Position numbers and translations under genes: made by a program. Positions 1 through 7,604 of a stretch of 34,139 nt of DNA are shown here, piece by piece (the first letter of the stretch is position 1; every line of letters begins with the position of its first letter). A model generated the notes under the pieces. That model ran no database searches, had not been told where the DNA came from, and saw only the letters and a list, made by a program, of their open reading frames with translations. The stretch lies in the NCBI GenBank assembly GCA_019423265.1, contig JAHZBS010000004.1, positions 2,117 to 36,255 on the forward strand, read 5' to 3'. This DNA is from Clostridiales bacterium. Lineage in GTDB: Bacteria; Bacillota_A; Clostridia; Lachnospirales; Bianqueaceae.

Positions 1-1
1 G

Positions 2-40
2 CTGCTTGTAGATGAATGCACAAGTTATAAAGACTGGTAA
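2..40 (+). CDS. C-terminal tail of a gene entering from the left edge (partial)
   Basis: Only one plus-strand frame is open from the window edge. It reads LLVDECTSYKDW and then stops at TAA (38-40). A hairpin terminator begins at once after the stop, as expected at the end of a real gene. Twelve residues are too few to name a family. The other two forward frames stop within 15 bases. Confidence 0.4.
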   Translation: MLVDECTSYKDW

Positions 41-82
41 AAAGCCCGCGAAGCTTGGTGACAGAACGCTCCGCGGGCTTTT
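40..82. terminator. Rho-independent terminator, possibly bidirectional
   Basis: An 11-bp perfect inverted repeat (AAAAGCCCGCG at 40-50, CGCGGGCTTTT at 72-82) encloses a 21-base loop. The A-run on one side and T-run on the other allow termination in both directions. It closes the partial gene at the left edge and could also stop transcripts from the minus-strand regulator gene ending at 261. Confidence 0.75.
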
Positions 83-260
83 AGTACATCGGTAGTCAAA
101 TAGTAGTCCAACTATAGACTGGATGCTAATCGGACATAAAAAAGTAATACAGAACAAATGATTTTCAGGATAAGATATTCTTTAAGACATGATAGGCTAT
201 TTTACCCAATTGTAAAAGTACGAGCCGAATATGAGTAAATAATAGGCGGAGAAAAAGGAA

Positions 261-914
261 TTACCTTTTGCCCGACAATTTTGAAAGATAGCGATATACA
301 GTTGCTTCAGAGCAGAAGAGCGCTTGCGCTACCTCAGGGACAGCGCCCTTTATCAGGAAAACTCCCTTATCATACAACGTTTGGATTACAGTAATTTTTT
401 CGGCTTGTGTCAGACGAGATGCTCCGATACCGGCAAAACGCGCGCCCAGAATATTGGCGACCAATTCTGAAACATCCGAAAAACTTTCTGAAAAATGATC
501 GGGAACAGGAGCGCTTTCTGCGGGTTGAAGCGTCAGAAGACTGGAAAAGCCGCCCAGTTGAAGAATTTCTTGGCACAGCTTTTGATATTGCGTAGCGCTG
601 GAGTTAATGGAGAGCATCCCAATTAGTTGCCCCGCGTCCTTGATAAAAAAATAAGAGGATTTCAGTAATTCTCCTTTGCGTGTGCGCCCTAAGAATTCCG
701 ATTTGTAGTCACAGGTTTTCCATTCTCCGCTATCAATGATATCACGCGCCACACGGGTGAGCGGAGCGCCGATTCCTTTGCCGCCCTCCATTGTGCCGTT
801 GGCAATTGCAACCACCGTTGGTGGAGAAAGCCTAAGATCGAACAGGACGATTTTACAATGCTCACCCAGAATAAGCCCGAGAAAATCCACCAGCTTTTTG
901 TAGGTTTCCAGCAT
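261..914 (-). CDS. YheO/DauR-type transcriptional regulator (PAS-like domain plus HTH)
   Basis: A predicted cytoplasmic DNA-binding regulator of 217 residues. The N-terminal ~120 residues resemble the YheO PAS-like sensor domain (MLETYKKLVDFLGLILG..., then SSYFFIKD and LIGMLSIN). The C-terminal ~55 residues (LTQAEKITVIQTLYDKGVFL to SEATVYRYLSKL) are the helix-turn-helix typical of the YheO/DauR family; DauR controls D-amino-acid use in Pseudomonas. I chose ATG at 914 because AGGGA lies seven bases upstream; an in-frame GTG at 929 would add five residues but puts that Shine-Dalgarno inside the gene. It lies downstream of the oxidoreductase/isomerase operon on the same strand but has its own promoter (963-991). 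The family call is firm; the ligand is unknown. Confidence 0.85.
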   Translation of the reverse strand: MLETYKKLVDFLGLILGEHCKIVLFDLRLSPPTVVAIANGTMEGGKGIGAPLTRVARDIIDSGEWKTCDYKSEFLGRTRKGELLKSSYFFIKDAGQLIGMLSINSSATQYQKLCQEILQLGGFSSLLTLQPAESAPVPDHFSESFSDVSELVANILGARFAGIGASRLTQAEKITVIQTLYDKGVFLIKGAVPEVAQALFCSEATVYRYLSKLSGKR

Positions 915-962
915 GACATAATCCCTCACTTTTCGCAGCCATTTACGATTTTTTTCAGTATC

Positions 963-991
963 AATATATCATAAATTCTGTGGCAGCGCAA
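963..991 (-). promoter_or_regulatory. Promoter of the YheO-type regulator
   Basis: On the minus strand TTGCGC (991-986) and TATATT (968-963) are separated by 17 bases, and TGA directly before the -10 gives an extended -10. The GntR gene promoter at 4060-4089 has nearly the same elements (TTGCGC and TGA-TATAGT), so the two regulators may be expressed alike. Confidence 0.5.
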
Positions 992-1025
992 TGAAAGAAC
1001 TGGAAACAAAAGGCGCACCGCCCGG

Positions 1026-1919
1026 TTAAAACAGCCCGCCGTATCCCATCTCGCGTAAATTATGCACACTGATGGCGATACTCTCGAAAGGGTTGCGACC
1101 GTAGGTGTCATCCTGCTCTATGGGATAGTAGCGAACGCCAGCCTCTTGAGCAGCAGCGAAAATTTCATCCCAATCCAGATTTCCTTCGCCGATTTCACCA
1201 TATTCAATACATTTTTGTAAGGTGCTCCGTGACATTTCCGGCTCCGGAGGCAATTGGATACGGTAATCCTTTAAGTGCAGCAAATCAACGCGCCCGGCCA
1301 AGCGGCGGATCCACTTGGCTGGATTCTGCCCGCCACGCTGTACCCAGTGTGTATCTAATTCAAAGCCGACATAACGCGGATCAGTATTTTCAATCAGAAG
1401 TTCCAGGCCGAATTTATTGCCAAAACGCTGGAACTCATAATGATGTGTATGAAGATACAGTTTAATACCGTGTTCAAAAAGGCGCCGCCCATACTTGTTG
1501 AACCCTTCGGTAGCACGCATATAACCGTCATAGGAGCTGAAACAACTGCGCGGGAGCATTCCGTTCCGCACATAATGCGCGTCAAACTGTTTGCAACGGC
1601 GGACGATGCGGTCAAAGTCGGTAGATAGAAGATCGCCGGGTTCATCGGGCATATAGCGCTCATAGATAATACCTGGGGCAATAATGTGCATGTCGTAGGC
1701 GCGACATGCAGCGGCCATCTCCTCCGCAAGCTCGTCTGTTACGGATATTTTAGAAAGTTCCAGATAGCTGATTCCCAACTCTTTCACCATCCGAAACGCA
1801 TCATCTACTCCGTAGATCTTTTTGTCCTTGATTTCTCTAATTTGTAAAAGACCCTTTGCACCGAAGCTTGTCACCTCGCGTAGCGTCATCAGTTGCAGGG
1901 CAATTTTTCCGTTATTCAT
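1026..1919 (-). CDS. Sugar phosphate isomerase/epimerase family TIM barrel (A-type)
   Basis: A 297-residue xylose-isomerase-like TIM barrel (AP_endonuc_2 superfamily), probably a metal-dependent sugar isomerase, epimerase or keto-sugar lyase. Visible active-site motifs in order are LHTHHYEF, ELLIENTDP, GFELDTHW (Asp ligand), LLHLKDY (His ligand), IGEGNLDW and PIEQDD (Glu ligand). The order and spacing match the A1 and A2 proteins at 12455 and 18703, so this is a third, longer member of that subfamily. Its ATG overlaps the TGA of the upstream oxidoreductase by four bases (ATGA), so the two are translationally coupled and probably share a pathway. All predicted metal ligands are present. The substrate cannot be read from the sequence. 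Confidence 0.88.
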   Translation of the reverse strand: MNNGKIALQLMTLREVTSFGAKGLLQIREIKDKKIYGVDDAFRMVKELGISYLELSKISVTDELAEEMAAACRAYDMHIIAPGIIYERYMPDEPGDLLSTDFDRIVRRCKQFDAHYVRNGMLPRSCFSSYDGYMRATEGFNKYGRRLFEHGIKLYLHTHHYEFQRFGNKFGLELLIENTDPRYVGFELDTHWVQRGGQNPAKWIRRLAGRVDLLHLKDYRIQLPPEPEMSRSTLQKCIEYGEIGEGNLDWDEIFAAAQEAGVRYYPIEQDDTYGRNPFESIAISVHNLREMGYGGLF

Positions 1920-3076
1920 ACGGATGCCTCCTTTTCCTGTTCTATTTTTTTCTGAAGCAGTCTGTAAAACTGGCTTTCATCAAATGGAATAGCAGCGGGC
2001 TGACCGGTCCAACTGGAAAGATACATCGCATTGGCAAGTGTCAGTCCTTTGATCCCTTCCTGCCCCGGAGCAATCAGCGGTACACCATTTAACACGGCAT
2101 CGGTAAAGTTTGAAAGAACCTGCTGATGTTGTACGCCCCACTGGTCGGGAATATCCAGAACGGTCTCGTCATACAGCTTTTCCCCGGAGCCGGTGCCGCG
2201 CACCAAAGCGCGTACGTCATCAAAAGTGAGGGTGGCATTCAGTTCTTCTTCGGGGCGGCGAAGAATGCGAATCGTGGCTTTTCTGCTGTTTTCAATAACG
2301 ATTTTCCCTTTGTTGCCAAAAATTTCAAAACGGTCTGTTCCAAGGATATCATGCGTACAAGTAACAAAAACCCCGGTTGCGCCGTTTGGATATTCTAGTG
2401 TGGCCAGGACATCGTCCTCAACGGTAATCTTTCTGTGTGAGCCATATTTCAGATGGGCGCTCACACTGCTGGGCATACCGCAGATCCATTGCAAAAGGTC
2501 AATCTGATGCGGCGCTTGATTGGCAAGCACACCGCCGCCCTCTCCACCCCAAGTGGCGCGCCATGCACTTTGCTCATAGTATTTTTGAGGGCGGTACCAG
2601 CTTGTGATGACCCAGTTGACGTGGCGCAATTCGCCGATTTCACCGCTGGAAACCATTTCTTTAATTTTGCGGTAAAGGGGATTGGTACGCTGGTTGAACA
2701 TCATTCCGAACACCAAGTTCGGATGTGCAGCTGCAACGGCGTTCATTTCACGAACTTTTTGCGTGTATACGCCGGCAGGCTTTTCCACAAGCGTATGCAG
2801 TCCAGCCTCCAGCGCGTCTATTGCGATGACCGGATGCAGGTAATGCGGTGTAGCGATGAGTACGGCATCCACCTTGCCGCTGGACAGAAGCTCATGGTAG
2901 TCTTGATAAATGGCGACCTCATCCCCAAACGTCTGTCTGGCCCAGTCAAGACGTGCGGGAGCGATATCGCATACTGCGGTAAGACACGCACCGGAGATAT
3001 TGCCTGCGTGCAGCCATGCAGCGTGATTTCCGCCCATGAACCCTGTACCAATAATACCAAAACGAACCATTTTCAT
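1916..3076 (-). CDS. Gfo/Idh/MocA family NAD(P)-dependent oxidoreductase (Idh0)
   Basis: A 386-residue cytoplasmic oxidoreductase expected to oxidise or reduce a sugar hydroxyl with NAD(P). The Rossmann motif GTGFMG is at residues 10-15, the EKP motif with the usual catalytic Lys is at 98-100, and GGGVLANQAPHQIDLLQW carries the conserved His near 190. Length is normal for the family. It is clearly paralogous to the proteins at 9520 and 23320; all three share NQRTNP, WRATW and GGG motifs, and the 9520 copy looks closest. It is first in an operon with the TIM barrel at 1026. Transcription starts at a consensus promoter with a GntR-type palindrome in its spacer, so control by the adjacent GntR protein is likely. 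Substrate unknown. Confidence 0.92.
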   Translation of the reverse strand: MKMVRFGIIGTGFMGGNHAAWLHAGNISGACLTAVCDIAPARLDWARQTFGDEVAIYQDYHELLSSGKVDAVLIATPHYLHPVIAIDALEAGLHTLVEKPAGVYTQKVREMNAVAAAHPNLVFGMMFNQRTNPLYRKIKEMVSSGEIGELRHVNWVITSWYRPQKYYEQSAWRATWGGEGGGVLANQAPHQIDLLQWICGMPSSVSAHLKYGSHRKITVEDDVLATLEYPNGATGVFVTCTHDILGTDRFEIFGNKGKIVIENSRKATIRILRRPEEELNATLTFDDVRALVRGTGSGEKLYDETVLDIPDQWGVQHQQVLSNFTDAVLNGVPLIAPGQEGIKGLTLANAMYLSSWTGQPAAIPFDESQFYRLLQKKIEQEKEASV

Positions 3077-3132
3077 AGGATACCTCCATTCTACGTCACA
3101 CGAAAGATAAAAAATTATTTCTGCGCAAATAA

Positions 3133-3162
3133 ATTATAATTCGCTTGTATACAAGTTGTCAA
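3133..3162 (-). promoter_or_regulatory. Consensus promoter with GntR-type operator in the spacer
   Basis: The minus strand carries a perfect -35 TTGACA (3162-3157) and a perfect -10 TATAAT (3138-3133) with an 18-base spacer. The spacer contains the perfect 12-bp palindrome CTTGTATACAAG (3144-3155). It fits the general half-site pattern of GntR/FCD regulators, and a related palindrome lies upstream of the GntR gene. A repressor bound here would block RNA polymerase. It drives the Idh0/isomerase operon. Confidence 0.8.
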
Positions 3163-3238
3163 ATTAAAAGAGGGAGGTCCCGAAATTTTTATACGATATG
3201 TGTAAAAAAAATAAAATTTACTGTGATTATTCACAATG

Positions 3239-3307
3239 AAAAAAACAAAAAGCCCGAACTGCAATTGCCGACGGTGTTTTTAATATTACCGACCTTGCAG
3301 CCCGAGC
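3239..3307 (-). terminator. Rho-independent terminator of the GntR gene
   Basis: On the minus strand GCTCGGGCTGCAA (3307-3295) can pair along its full length with TTGCAGTTCGGGC (3264-3252), using three G-U wobbles. A T-rich tract (TTTTTGTTTTTTT) follows. On the plus strand the same positions are A-C mismatches, so the element works only for the minus strand. It lies about 20 bases after the stop of the GntR gene. Confidence 0.75.
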
Positions 3308-3325
3308 TATTTTTTAGGAGGAATA

Positions 3326-4027
3326 TCAGCAGGATTCATTGGAAGTTAAGCAAAAGAATTCCGGGTAGGCGCGTACGACGCGTGTGATATTTTCTGTACT
3401 GTTGTATAAAGGACGCTTGTAAAGCTCCTGCATATGCGGAAGATCGCGCGCTTCCAAAGCATCCACAATATCACGATGGCGCGCAAGGATATCCAAACAC
3501 ACATGTTGATTCAACGTATCGTTCAAAATTCGAAAGCGATTGTAATGCGGACGTGTGGTAGAAATAAAATCCCATACACCGCGTCTGTCCACTAAAGCGT
3601 ACAACGTTTGGTGAAATATATTGTCCAAACGAAGAAAAGACCGGACAAATTCTTCACGGGACAGTGCGGCCTCAAACAGCTGTTCCTGTTCCATGATTTG
3701 GAGACGCAACTTGAAAATACCGCGTGACTCAATACGAGCCAAAAGCTCCGTCAGGGCTGCAAGCTCCACTGATTCGCGGATGAACATCAGGTCGTACAAA
3801 GAATCCAGGCGGATACGGCTCACGAAAGTTCCGCGCTGGGGACGGACCTCCAAAAGCCCTTCCAGCTCCAGCCGTTTGAACACTTCACGCACCGGAGTGC
3901 GGGAGACAGAAAAACGTTGGCTGATATCGCCTTCGCTTACAAGCGTGCCCGGTTCCAGCGTGAGGAGCATGATTTCCTGACGCAGTGTTTGGTAAATTTT
4001 ATCGGTATTGTAATGAGCGTCTGCCAT
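3326..4027 (-). CDS. GntR family transcriptional regulator, FadR/FCD subfamily
   Basis: A 233-residue DNA-binding regulator. The N-terminal ~70 residues form a GntR winged helix (IYQTLRQEIMLLTLEPGTLV, then SRTPVREVFKRLELEGLLEV and PQRGTFVS). The rest is an all-helical FCD effector domain with the expected LDNIFHQTLY and ILARHRDIVDAL segments; FCD regulators usually bind organic acids or sugar acids. The gene sits between two catabolic units, the Idh0 operon downstream and the divergent import operon upstream. Palindromes matching its family (3144-3155 and around 4115-4131) lie before the Idh0 operon and before its own start, suggesting repression of the operon and possible autoregulation. Start ATG 4027 follows an AGGTG Shine-Dalgarno. 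The family call is firm; the effector is unknown. Confidence 0.92.
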   Translation of the reverse strand: MADAHYNTDKIYQTLRQEIMLLTLEPGTLVSEGDISQRFSVSRTPVREVFKRLELEGLLEVRPQRGTFVSRIRLDSLYDLMFIRESVELAALTELLARIESRGIFKLRLQIMEQEQLFEAALSREEFVRSFLRLDNIFHQTLYALVDRRGVWDFISTTRPHYNRFRILNDTLNQHVCLDILARHRDIVDALEARDLPHMQELYKRPLYNSTENITRVVRAYPEFFCLTSNESC

Positions 4028-4059
4028 GTACGGACACCTGCTCTCTTTTTAGTGCTTTT

Positions 4060-4089
4060 ACTATATCATATTTCCTAGTTTTTGCGCAA
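4060..4089 (-). promoter_or_regulatory. Promoter of the GntR gene
   Basis: TTGCGC (4089-4084) and TATAGT (4065-4060) on the minus strand are 18 bases apart, with TGA before the -10 (extended -10). It lies about 35-60 bases upstream of the GntR start codon. Confidence 0.5.
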
Positions 4090-4114
4090 TTCTACTTAAA
4101 GAAAACCGAAAAAC

Positions 4115-4131
4115 TTGTATACATGTATAAA
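4115..4131. promoter_or_regulatory. Second GntR-type operator, two overlapping palindromes
   Basis: TTGTATACATGTATAAA contains the perfect 12-bp palindrome TATACATGTATA (4118-4129) overlapping an imperfect copy of the CTTGTATACAAG operator found at 3144-3155. It lies between the divergent GntR gene and the import operon and could serve autoregulation. It is about 150 bases from the import promoter, so direct control of that promoter is less certain. Confidence 0.5.
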
Positions 4132-4246
4132 ATGATTATAAATAGCGATATTAATGAGACTTTTTTATATATTTAGCACAATATACAAACGGATAAAGTG
4201 GTTTTTGACACATTTTATAAAGATTTATTGCTGTAATAAAAAATTA

Positions 4247-4275
4247 TTGAAAATTGAGCCATGACCTGTTATGCT
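4247..4275 (+). promoter_or_regulatory. Promoter of import operon I
   Basis: TTGAAA (4247-4252) and TATGCT (4270-4275) are 17 bases apart with a TGT extended -10. Transcription would begin near 4282, about 60 bases before the chosen start at 4343. This argues against translation from the upstream ATG at 4271, which lies inside the -10. Confidence 0.55.
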
Positions 4276-4342
4276 GAACACATGGGGAAGATCCCCGGTA
4301 AGTGAACCACAAATATTGAGACCAGAGAATGGAGGAGCTACG

Positions 4343-5689
4343 ATGAAAAAGTATCTTGCGATTCTTCTTGCAATTGTAATGGCCTGTACAATACTTGCTG
4401 CGTGCGGAGGAAATACATCTTCCACAACACAACCCGCCTCAAGTGAAGGGGCAGTCTCTAGTTCTGCCGGGGAACCGGCAACCGCACCTGATGTAACGCT
4501 CAGCTTCTCATGGTGGGGCAACCAGACGCGCACTGAGCGCACAGAAGGAGCGTGCAACCTATATACAGAGCTGCACCCGAACGTCACATTTGAATTGAAT
4601 CCGATTACCGGCAAGGAATATTGGGATAAGCTTACAGCGCTTGCGGCAGGCGGAAATGCTCCTGCACTGCAGCAGCAGGATTACGATCGCTTCCTTGTTT
4701 TCCAACAGAAAGGAATCCTGGAAGGGATGAATGCCTATGTGGACAACGGTACCATTGACCTGACCGATATTCCGGAAGTGTATCTGAGCGGCGGACAGGT
4801 GGACGGCCAGTATTATGCTTTTAATCTGGGCGTAAACGTACCATGTCTGGTTTACAACAAAACCATGTTGGACGCCGCGGGCATCACGGTGCCGGAACAG
4901 CCCACTTGGGACGATTTCCATGCGCTGGCCAAAGAGGTTTACGAAAAAACTGGTGTTAAAACATCTTATGGTACATATTATGGGCCGCAGCACCAGATTC
5001 GTATGTCGGTACGCAACGCCGGACAGCATGTGTACAACGAGGATGGCACGGCGCTCGGCTTTGACGATGTAAGCCTTGTAGAGCGTGTATTTGCAAATTA
5101 CGAATATTCTTATACAAGCGGATATGGTGTACCGGGCGAAATGTATACGGGCGCGACTTCTGTGGAACTTGGCCCCATCGTAACGGGTGACTCCTGGTGC
5201 GAATTCCTGAGCTCCAACCAGGTAGTAGCGCTTCAGGCCGCAATGGAGGACGAGCTTGCCATGGTGATGAACCCTGAATTTGCGGATAAAACTATGGATG
5301 CGGCTTATTTGAAACCGAGCGTTATGATTTCCATAAGCGCTCAGAGTACGCAGGAAGAGAAGGATGCGGCGGCAGCCGTCGTTGATTATCTTTTGAATTC
5401 AGTCGAAGCCAATGAGATTTTACTGGCAGAGCGCGGTGTTCCCATCAATACCACAGTGCGCGAAGCAATTGCGGATAAGGTGGATGAAACGACGAAAAAG
5501 ACATTTGATTTTATTTCCTTTGTGGAGGACGGACGTTGCTCGGAGATAGATTCGCCGGATCCCTCCTGCGCGTCGGAGCTGGATGCCACAGCCAAAGTGC
5601 TGATGGATGAGGTGCTCTACGGCAATAAAACGGCAGCACAGGCCGCCGAGGAATGGATGGCGAAAGCGAATACACTGTTGGGAGCATAA
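4343..5689 (+). CDS. ABC transporter extracellular solute-binding lipoprotein, family 1 (SBP1)
   Basis: A 448-residue lipoprotein that would capture a sugar or sugar conjugate outside the cell for the CUT1-type permeases encoded next. A signal peptide (MKKYLAILLAIVMACTI) ends in the lipobox LAAC with the lipidated Cys at 21, followed by a Ser/Thr/Gly linker. The mature part starts with the usual beta strand and an aromatic motif, FSWWGNQTRTERT, which is shared nearly word for word with SBP2 at 21829. The start ATG follows GGAGGAG by five bases; an in-frame upstream ATG at 4271 lies in the promoter. It is the first gene of the operon, and a strong hairpin follows it. Ligand unknown, but the similarity to SBP2 suggests related ligands. 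Confidence 0.92.
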   Translation: MKKYLAILLAIVMACTILAACGGNTSSTTQPASSEGAVSSSAGEPATAPDVTLSFSWWGNQTRTERTEGACNLYTELHPNVTFELNPITGKEYWDKLTALAAGGNAPALQQQDYDRFLVFQQKGILEGMNAYVDNGTIDLTDIPEVYLSGGQVDGQYYAFNLGVNVPCLVYNKTMLDAAGITVPEQPTWDDFHALAKEVYEKTGVKTSYGTYYGPQHQIRMSVRNAGQHVYNEDGTALGFDDVSLVERVFANYEYSYTSGYGVPGEMYTGATSVELGPIVTGDSWCEFLSSNQVVALQAAMEDELAMVMNPEFADKTMDAAYLKPSVMISISAQSTQEEKDAAAAVVDYLLNSVEANEILLAERGVPINTTVREAIADKVDETTKKTFDFISFVEDGRCSEIDSPDPSCASELDATAKVLMDEVLYGNKTAAQAAEEWMAKANTLLGA

Positions 5690-5723
5690 AACAAGGACAG
5701 AACAGAATGTAAATCTGCAATAA

Positions 5724-5778
5724 GAGGGCAGAGCTGGTGAGGGCCTGCGAGCGTTGGCTCGGCCACGGCTCTGCCCTC
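5724..5778 (+). terminator. Intercistronic hairpin after SBP1 (attenuator or RNA stabiliser)
   Basis: GAGGGCAGAGC (5724-5734) and GCTCTGCCCTC (5768-5778) form a perfect 11-bp stem. Inside it a second hairpin CGAGC-GTTG-GCTCG can form. No T-tract follows, so it is more likely a partial terminator or an mRNA-stabilising structure that raises binding protein over permease. SBP2 is also followed by a strong hairpin. Confidence 0.6.
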
Positions 5779-5815
5779 GACTTTCACCTTGAATTTTTGG
5801 ATGGTGGTGTTCTAC

Positions 5816-6733
5816 ATGCGCAAAGCAACTGGCCGACCTCAGTATTCGATGCGTCAAAATTTGGAGGGTTATTCTTTCATCGGCCTTTTCGTGATCGGCT
5901 TCCTGGCATTCACTGTTATACCCATTGGCACATCTCTTGTGCTTTCTTTTACAAAATATGACATTCTTTCTCCACCGCAATTTATCGGGTTGGACAACTT
6001 CGTCCAGATGCTTACAGGAGATCACCAATTTTGGGTGTCCTTTGGCGTCACACTGTTCTATGTAATCGTGTCTGTGCCTCTTCGTCTTGCTTTCGCGCTG
6101 GCAGTGGCAATGCTGCTGCAAAAAACAACGAAGCTCACAACGTTTTATCGCGCGGCATACTATCTGCCCACGATTATCGGAAGCAGCATCGCTATTTCCG
6201 TGGTATGGCGGCAGATGTTCAGCGGCGATGGATTGCTTAACAGTATCATCAACAAGATATTTCACACTGAAATCAATATCTCGTGGATCGGAGGAGAAAA
6301 AACAGCGATCTGGACGCTCATTATCCTTGCGGTTTGGCAATATGGTTCTTCCATGCTGATTTTTCTCTCCGGCCTCAAGCAGATTCCCAAGGAATTATAC
6401 GAGGCGGCTGACATCGATGGGGCGTCCAGGGTGCGCAGCTTTTTCCGCATCACGCTCCCAATGCTTACTCCGGTGGTGTTCTTCAACGTTATCATGCAGC
6501 TCATTCAAGGATTTATGACGTTTACCCAGAGCTATGTTATTACCCAAGGCATGCCGATGGACAAAACCTTGTTCATCACAGTATATGTATACCGTAATTC
6601 GTTTACCTATTATAAAATGGGCTACGGCTGTGCCATTGCGTGGTTTTTGCTTATTTTTATGGCCATCATCACAGCGCTGCTGTTCAAAAGCTCGCGCAGT
6701 TGGGTCTTTTATCAAGCGGAAGGAGGAGATTGA
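5816..6733 (+). CDS. ABC sugar transporter permease, MalF/UgpA type
   Basis: A 305-residue inner-membrane permease with about six membrane segments (first FIGLFVIGFLAFTVIPIGTS, near residues 21-40). The cytoplasmic EAA loop, EAADIDGASRVRSFFRITLP, at residues 196-215 contacts the ATPase. It pairs with the second permease at 6737 and the lipoprotein SBP1. I chose ATG 5816 (MRKATG) because it aligns with the start of the paralogue at 24574 (MKKRLSRKW). An in-frame ATG at 5801 is possible, and neither has a strong Shine-Dalgarno. The upstream hairpin may lower its expression. No ATPase gene lies nearby. Confidence 0.9.
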   Translation: MRKATGRPQYSMRQNLEGYSFIGLFVIGFLAFTVIPIGTSLVLSFTKYDILSPPQFIGLDNFVQMLTGDHQFWVSFGVTLFYVIVSVPLRLAFALAVAMLLQKTTKLTTFYRAAYYLPTIIGSSIAISVVWRQMFSGDGLLNSIINKIFHTEINISWIGGEKTAIWTLIILAVWQYGSSMLIFLSGLKQIPKELYEAADIDGASRVRSFFRITLPMLTPVVFFNVIMQLIQGFMTFTQSYVITQGMPMDKTLFITVYVYRNSFTYYKMGYGCAIAWFLLIFMAIITALLFKSSRSWVFYQAEGGD

Positions 6734-6736
6734 CGT

Positions 6737-7588
6737 ATGGTGCGCAGCAAAACGAACCGTGTCATCACCAAAGCACTTTATCATGTGGTATGCCTGCTGT
6801 TGTGTGTTGTGATGCTGTATCCCTTGTTGTGGATGGTGTTCAGTTCCTTTAAGGAAACGAGTGCCGTATTTACAACGGCGGCCAATTTGTTCCCTGAACG
6901 CTGGACGGTGGACAACTATATTAACGGATGGAGAGGATTTTTGGGCACCAGTTTCGGAACGTTTTTTAAGAACAGCCTGTTCGTCACTGTTGTGGCAACG
7001 ATAGGGGCCGTTTTTTCTTCTGTCATCATTGCCTTTGGCTTTGCGCGGCTGAAGTTCCGGGGATCAAAGTTGTGGTTCGCCTGCATGATGCTAACGATGA
7101 TGCTGCCCTTCCAGGTACTGATGGTACCTCAATATCTTTTGTACAATAAACTTGGATGGGTGGGTACATATCTGCCGCTTATCGTACCGTTTTTTTTCGG
7201 ACAAGGATTTTTTATTTTTTTGGATGTACAGTTCATCCAAGGGATACCCCGTGAACTGGACGAGGCGGCACGCATCGACGGCTGCAGTACCTGGGGCCTG
7301 TTCCTGCGCATCATTCTGCCACTCGTAGTGCCTGCCCTCGTGACGTCGGGCGTGTTCTCCTTTATCTGGCGGTGGGAGGATTTCCTTGCGCCTCTGCTGT
7401 ATCTGAACCGCGTACCCAGCTATACGATGGCGATTGCGCTCAAAATGTTTTCCGACCCGACGGCGCAAAGCGATTGGGGCGCGATGTTTGCCATGTCTAC
7501 ACTTTCTCTGGTGCCGGCTTTCCTTATCTTCGCAATGTTCCAGAAATATCTGGTGGAAGGCATTGCGACGTCCGGTCTAAAGGGCTGA
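6737..7588 (+). CDS. ABC sugar transporter permease, MalG/UgpE type
   Basis: The second permease subunit, 283 residues, with about six membrane segments. The EAA loop DEAARIDGCSTWGLFLRIIL lies near residues 175-194, and the C-terminus KYLVEGIATSGLKG is typical of the MalG/UgpE group. The start ATG follows a GGAGGAG motif nine bases upstream and lies three bases after the stop of the first permease, so the two are cotranslated. It closely resembles the protein at 25495. It imports the ligand of SBP1, using an ATPase encoded elsewhere. Confidence 0.92.
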   Translation: MVRSKTNRVITKALYHVVCLLLCVVMLYPLLWMVFSSFKETSAVFTTAANLFPERWTVDNYINGWRGFLGTSFGTFFKNSLFVTVVATIGAVFSSVIIAFGFARLKFRGSKLWFACMMLTMMLPFQVLMVPQYLLYNKLGWVGTYLPLIVPFFFGQGFFIFLDVQFIQGIPRELDEAARIDGCSTWGLFLRIILPLVVPALVTSGVFSFIWRWEDFLAPLLYLNRVPSYTMAIALKMFSDPTAQSDWGAMFAMSTLSLVPAFLIFAMFQKYLVEGIATSGLKG

Positions 7589-7604
7589 GAGGGGTGGATG
7601 AGAT

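Noticed and set aside
4271..4342. An upstream in-frame ATG that would extend SBP1 by 24 residues
   Set aside because: It lies in the promoter -10 and would bury the signal peptide; ATG 4343 has a perfect Shine-Dalgarno and a lipoprotein signal.
5420..6340. A 306-codon minus-strand open frame opposite SBP1 and the first permease
   Set aside because: It crosses the intercistronic hairpin and both genes, and its protein has no recognisable motif.
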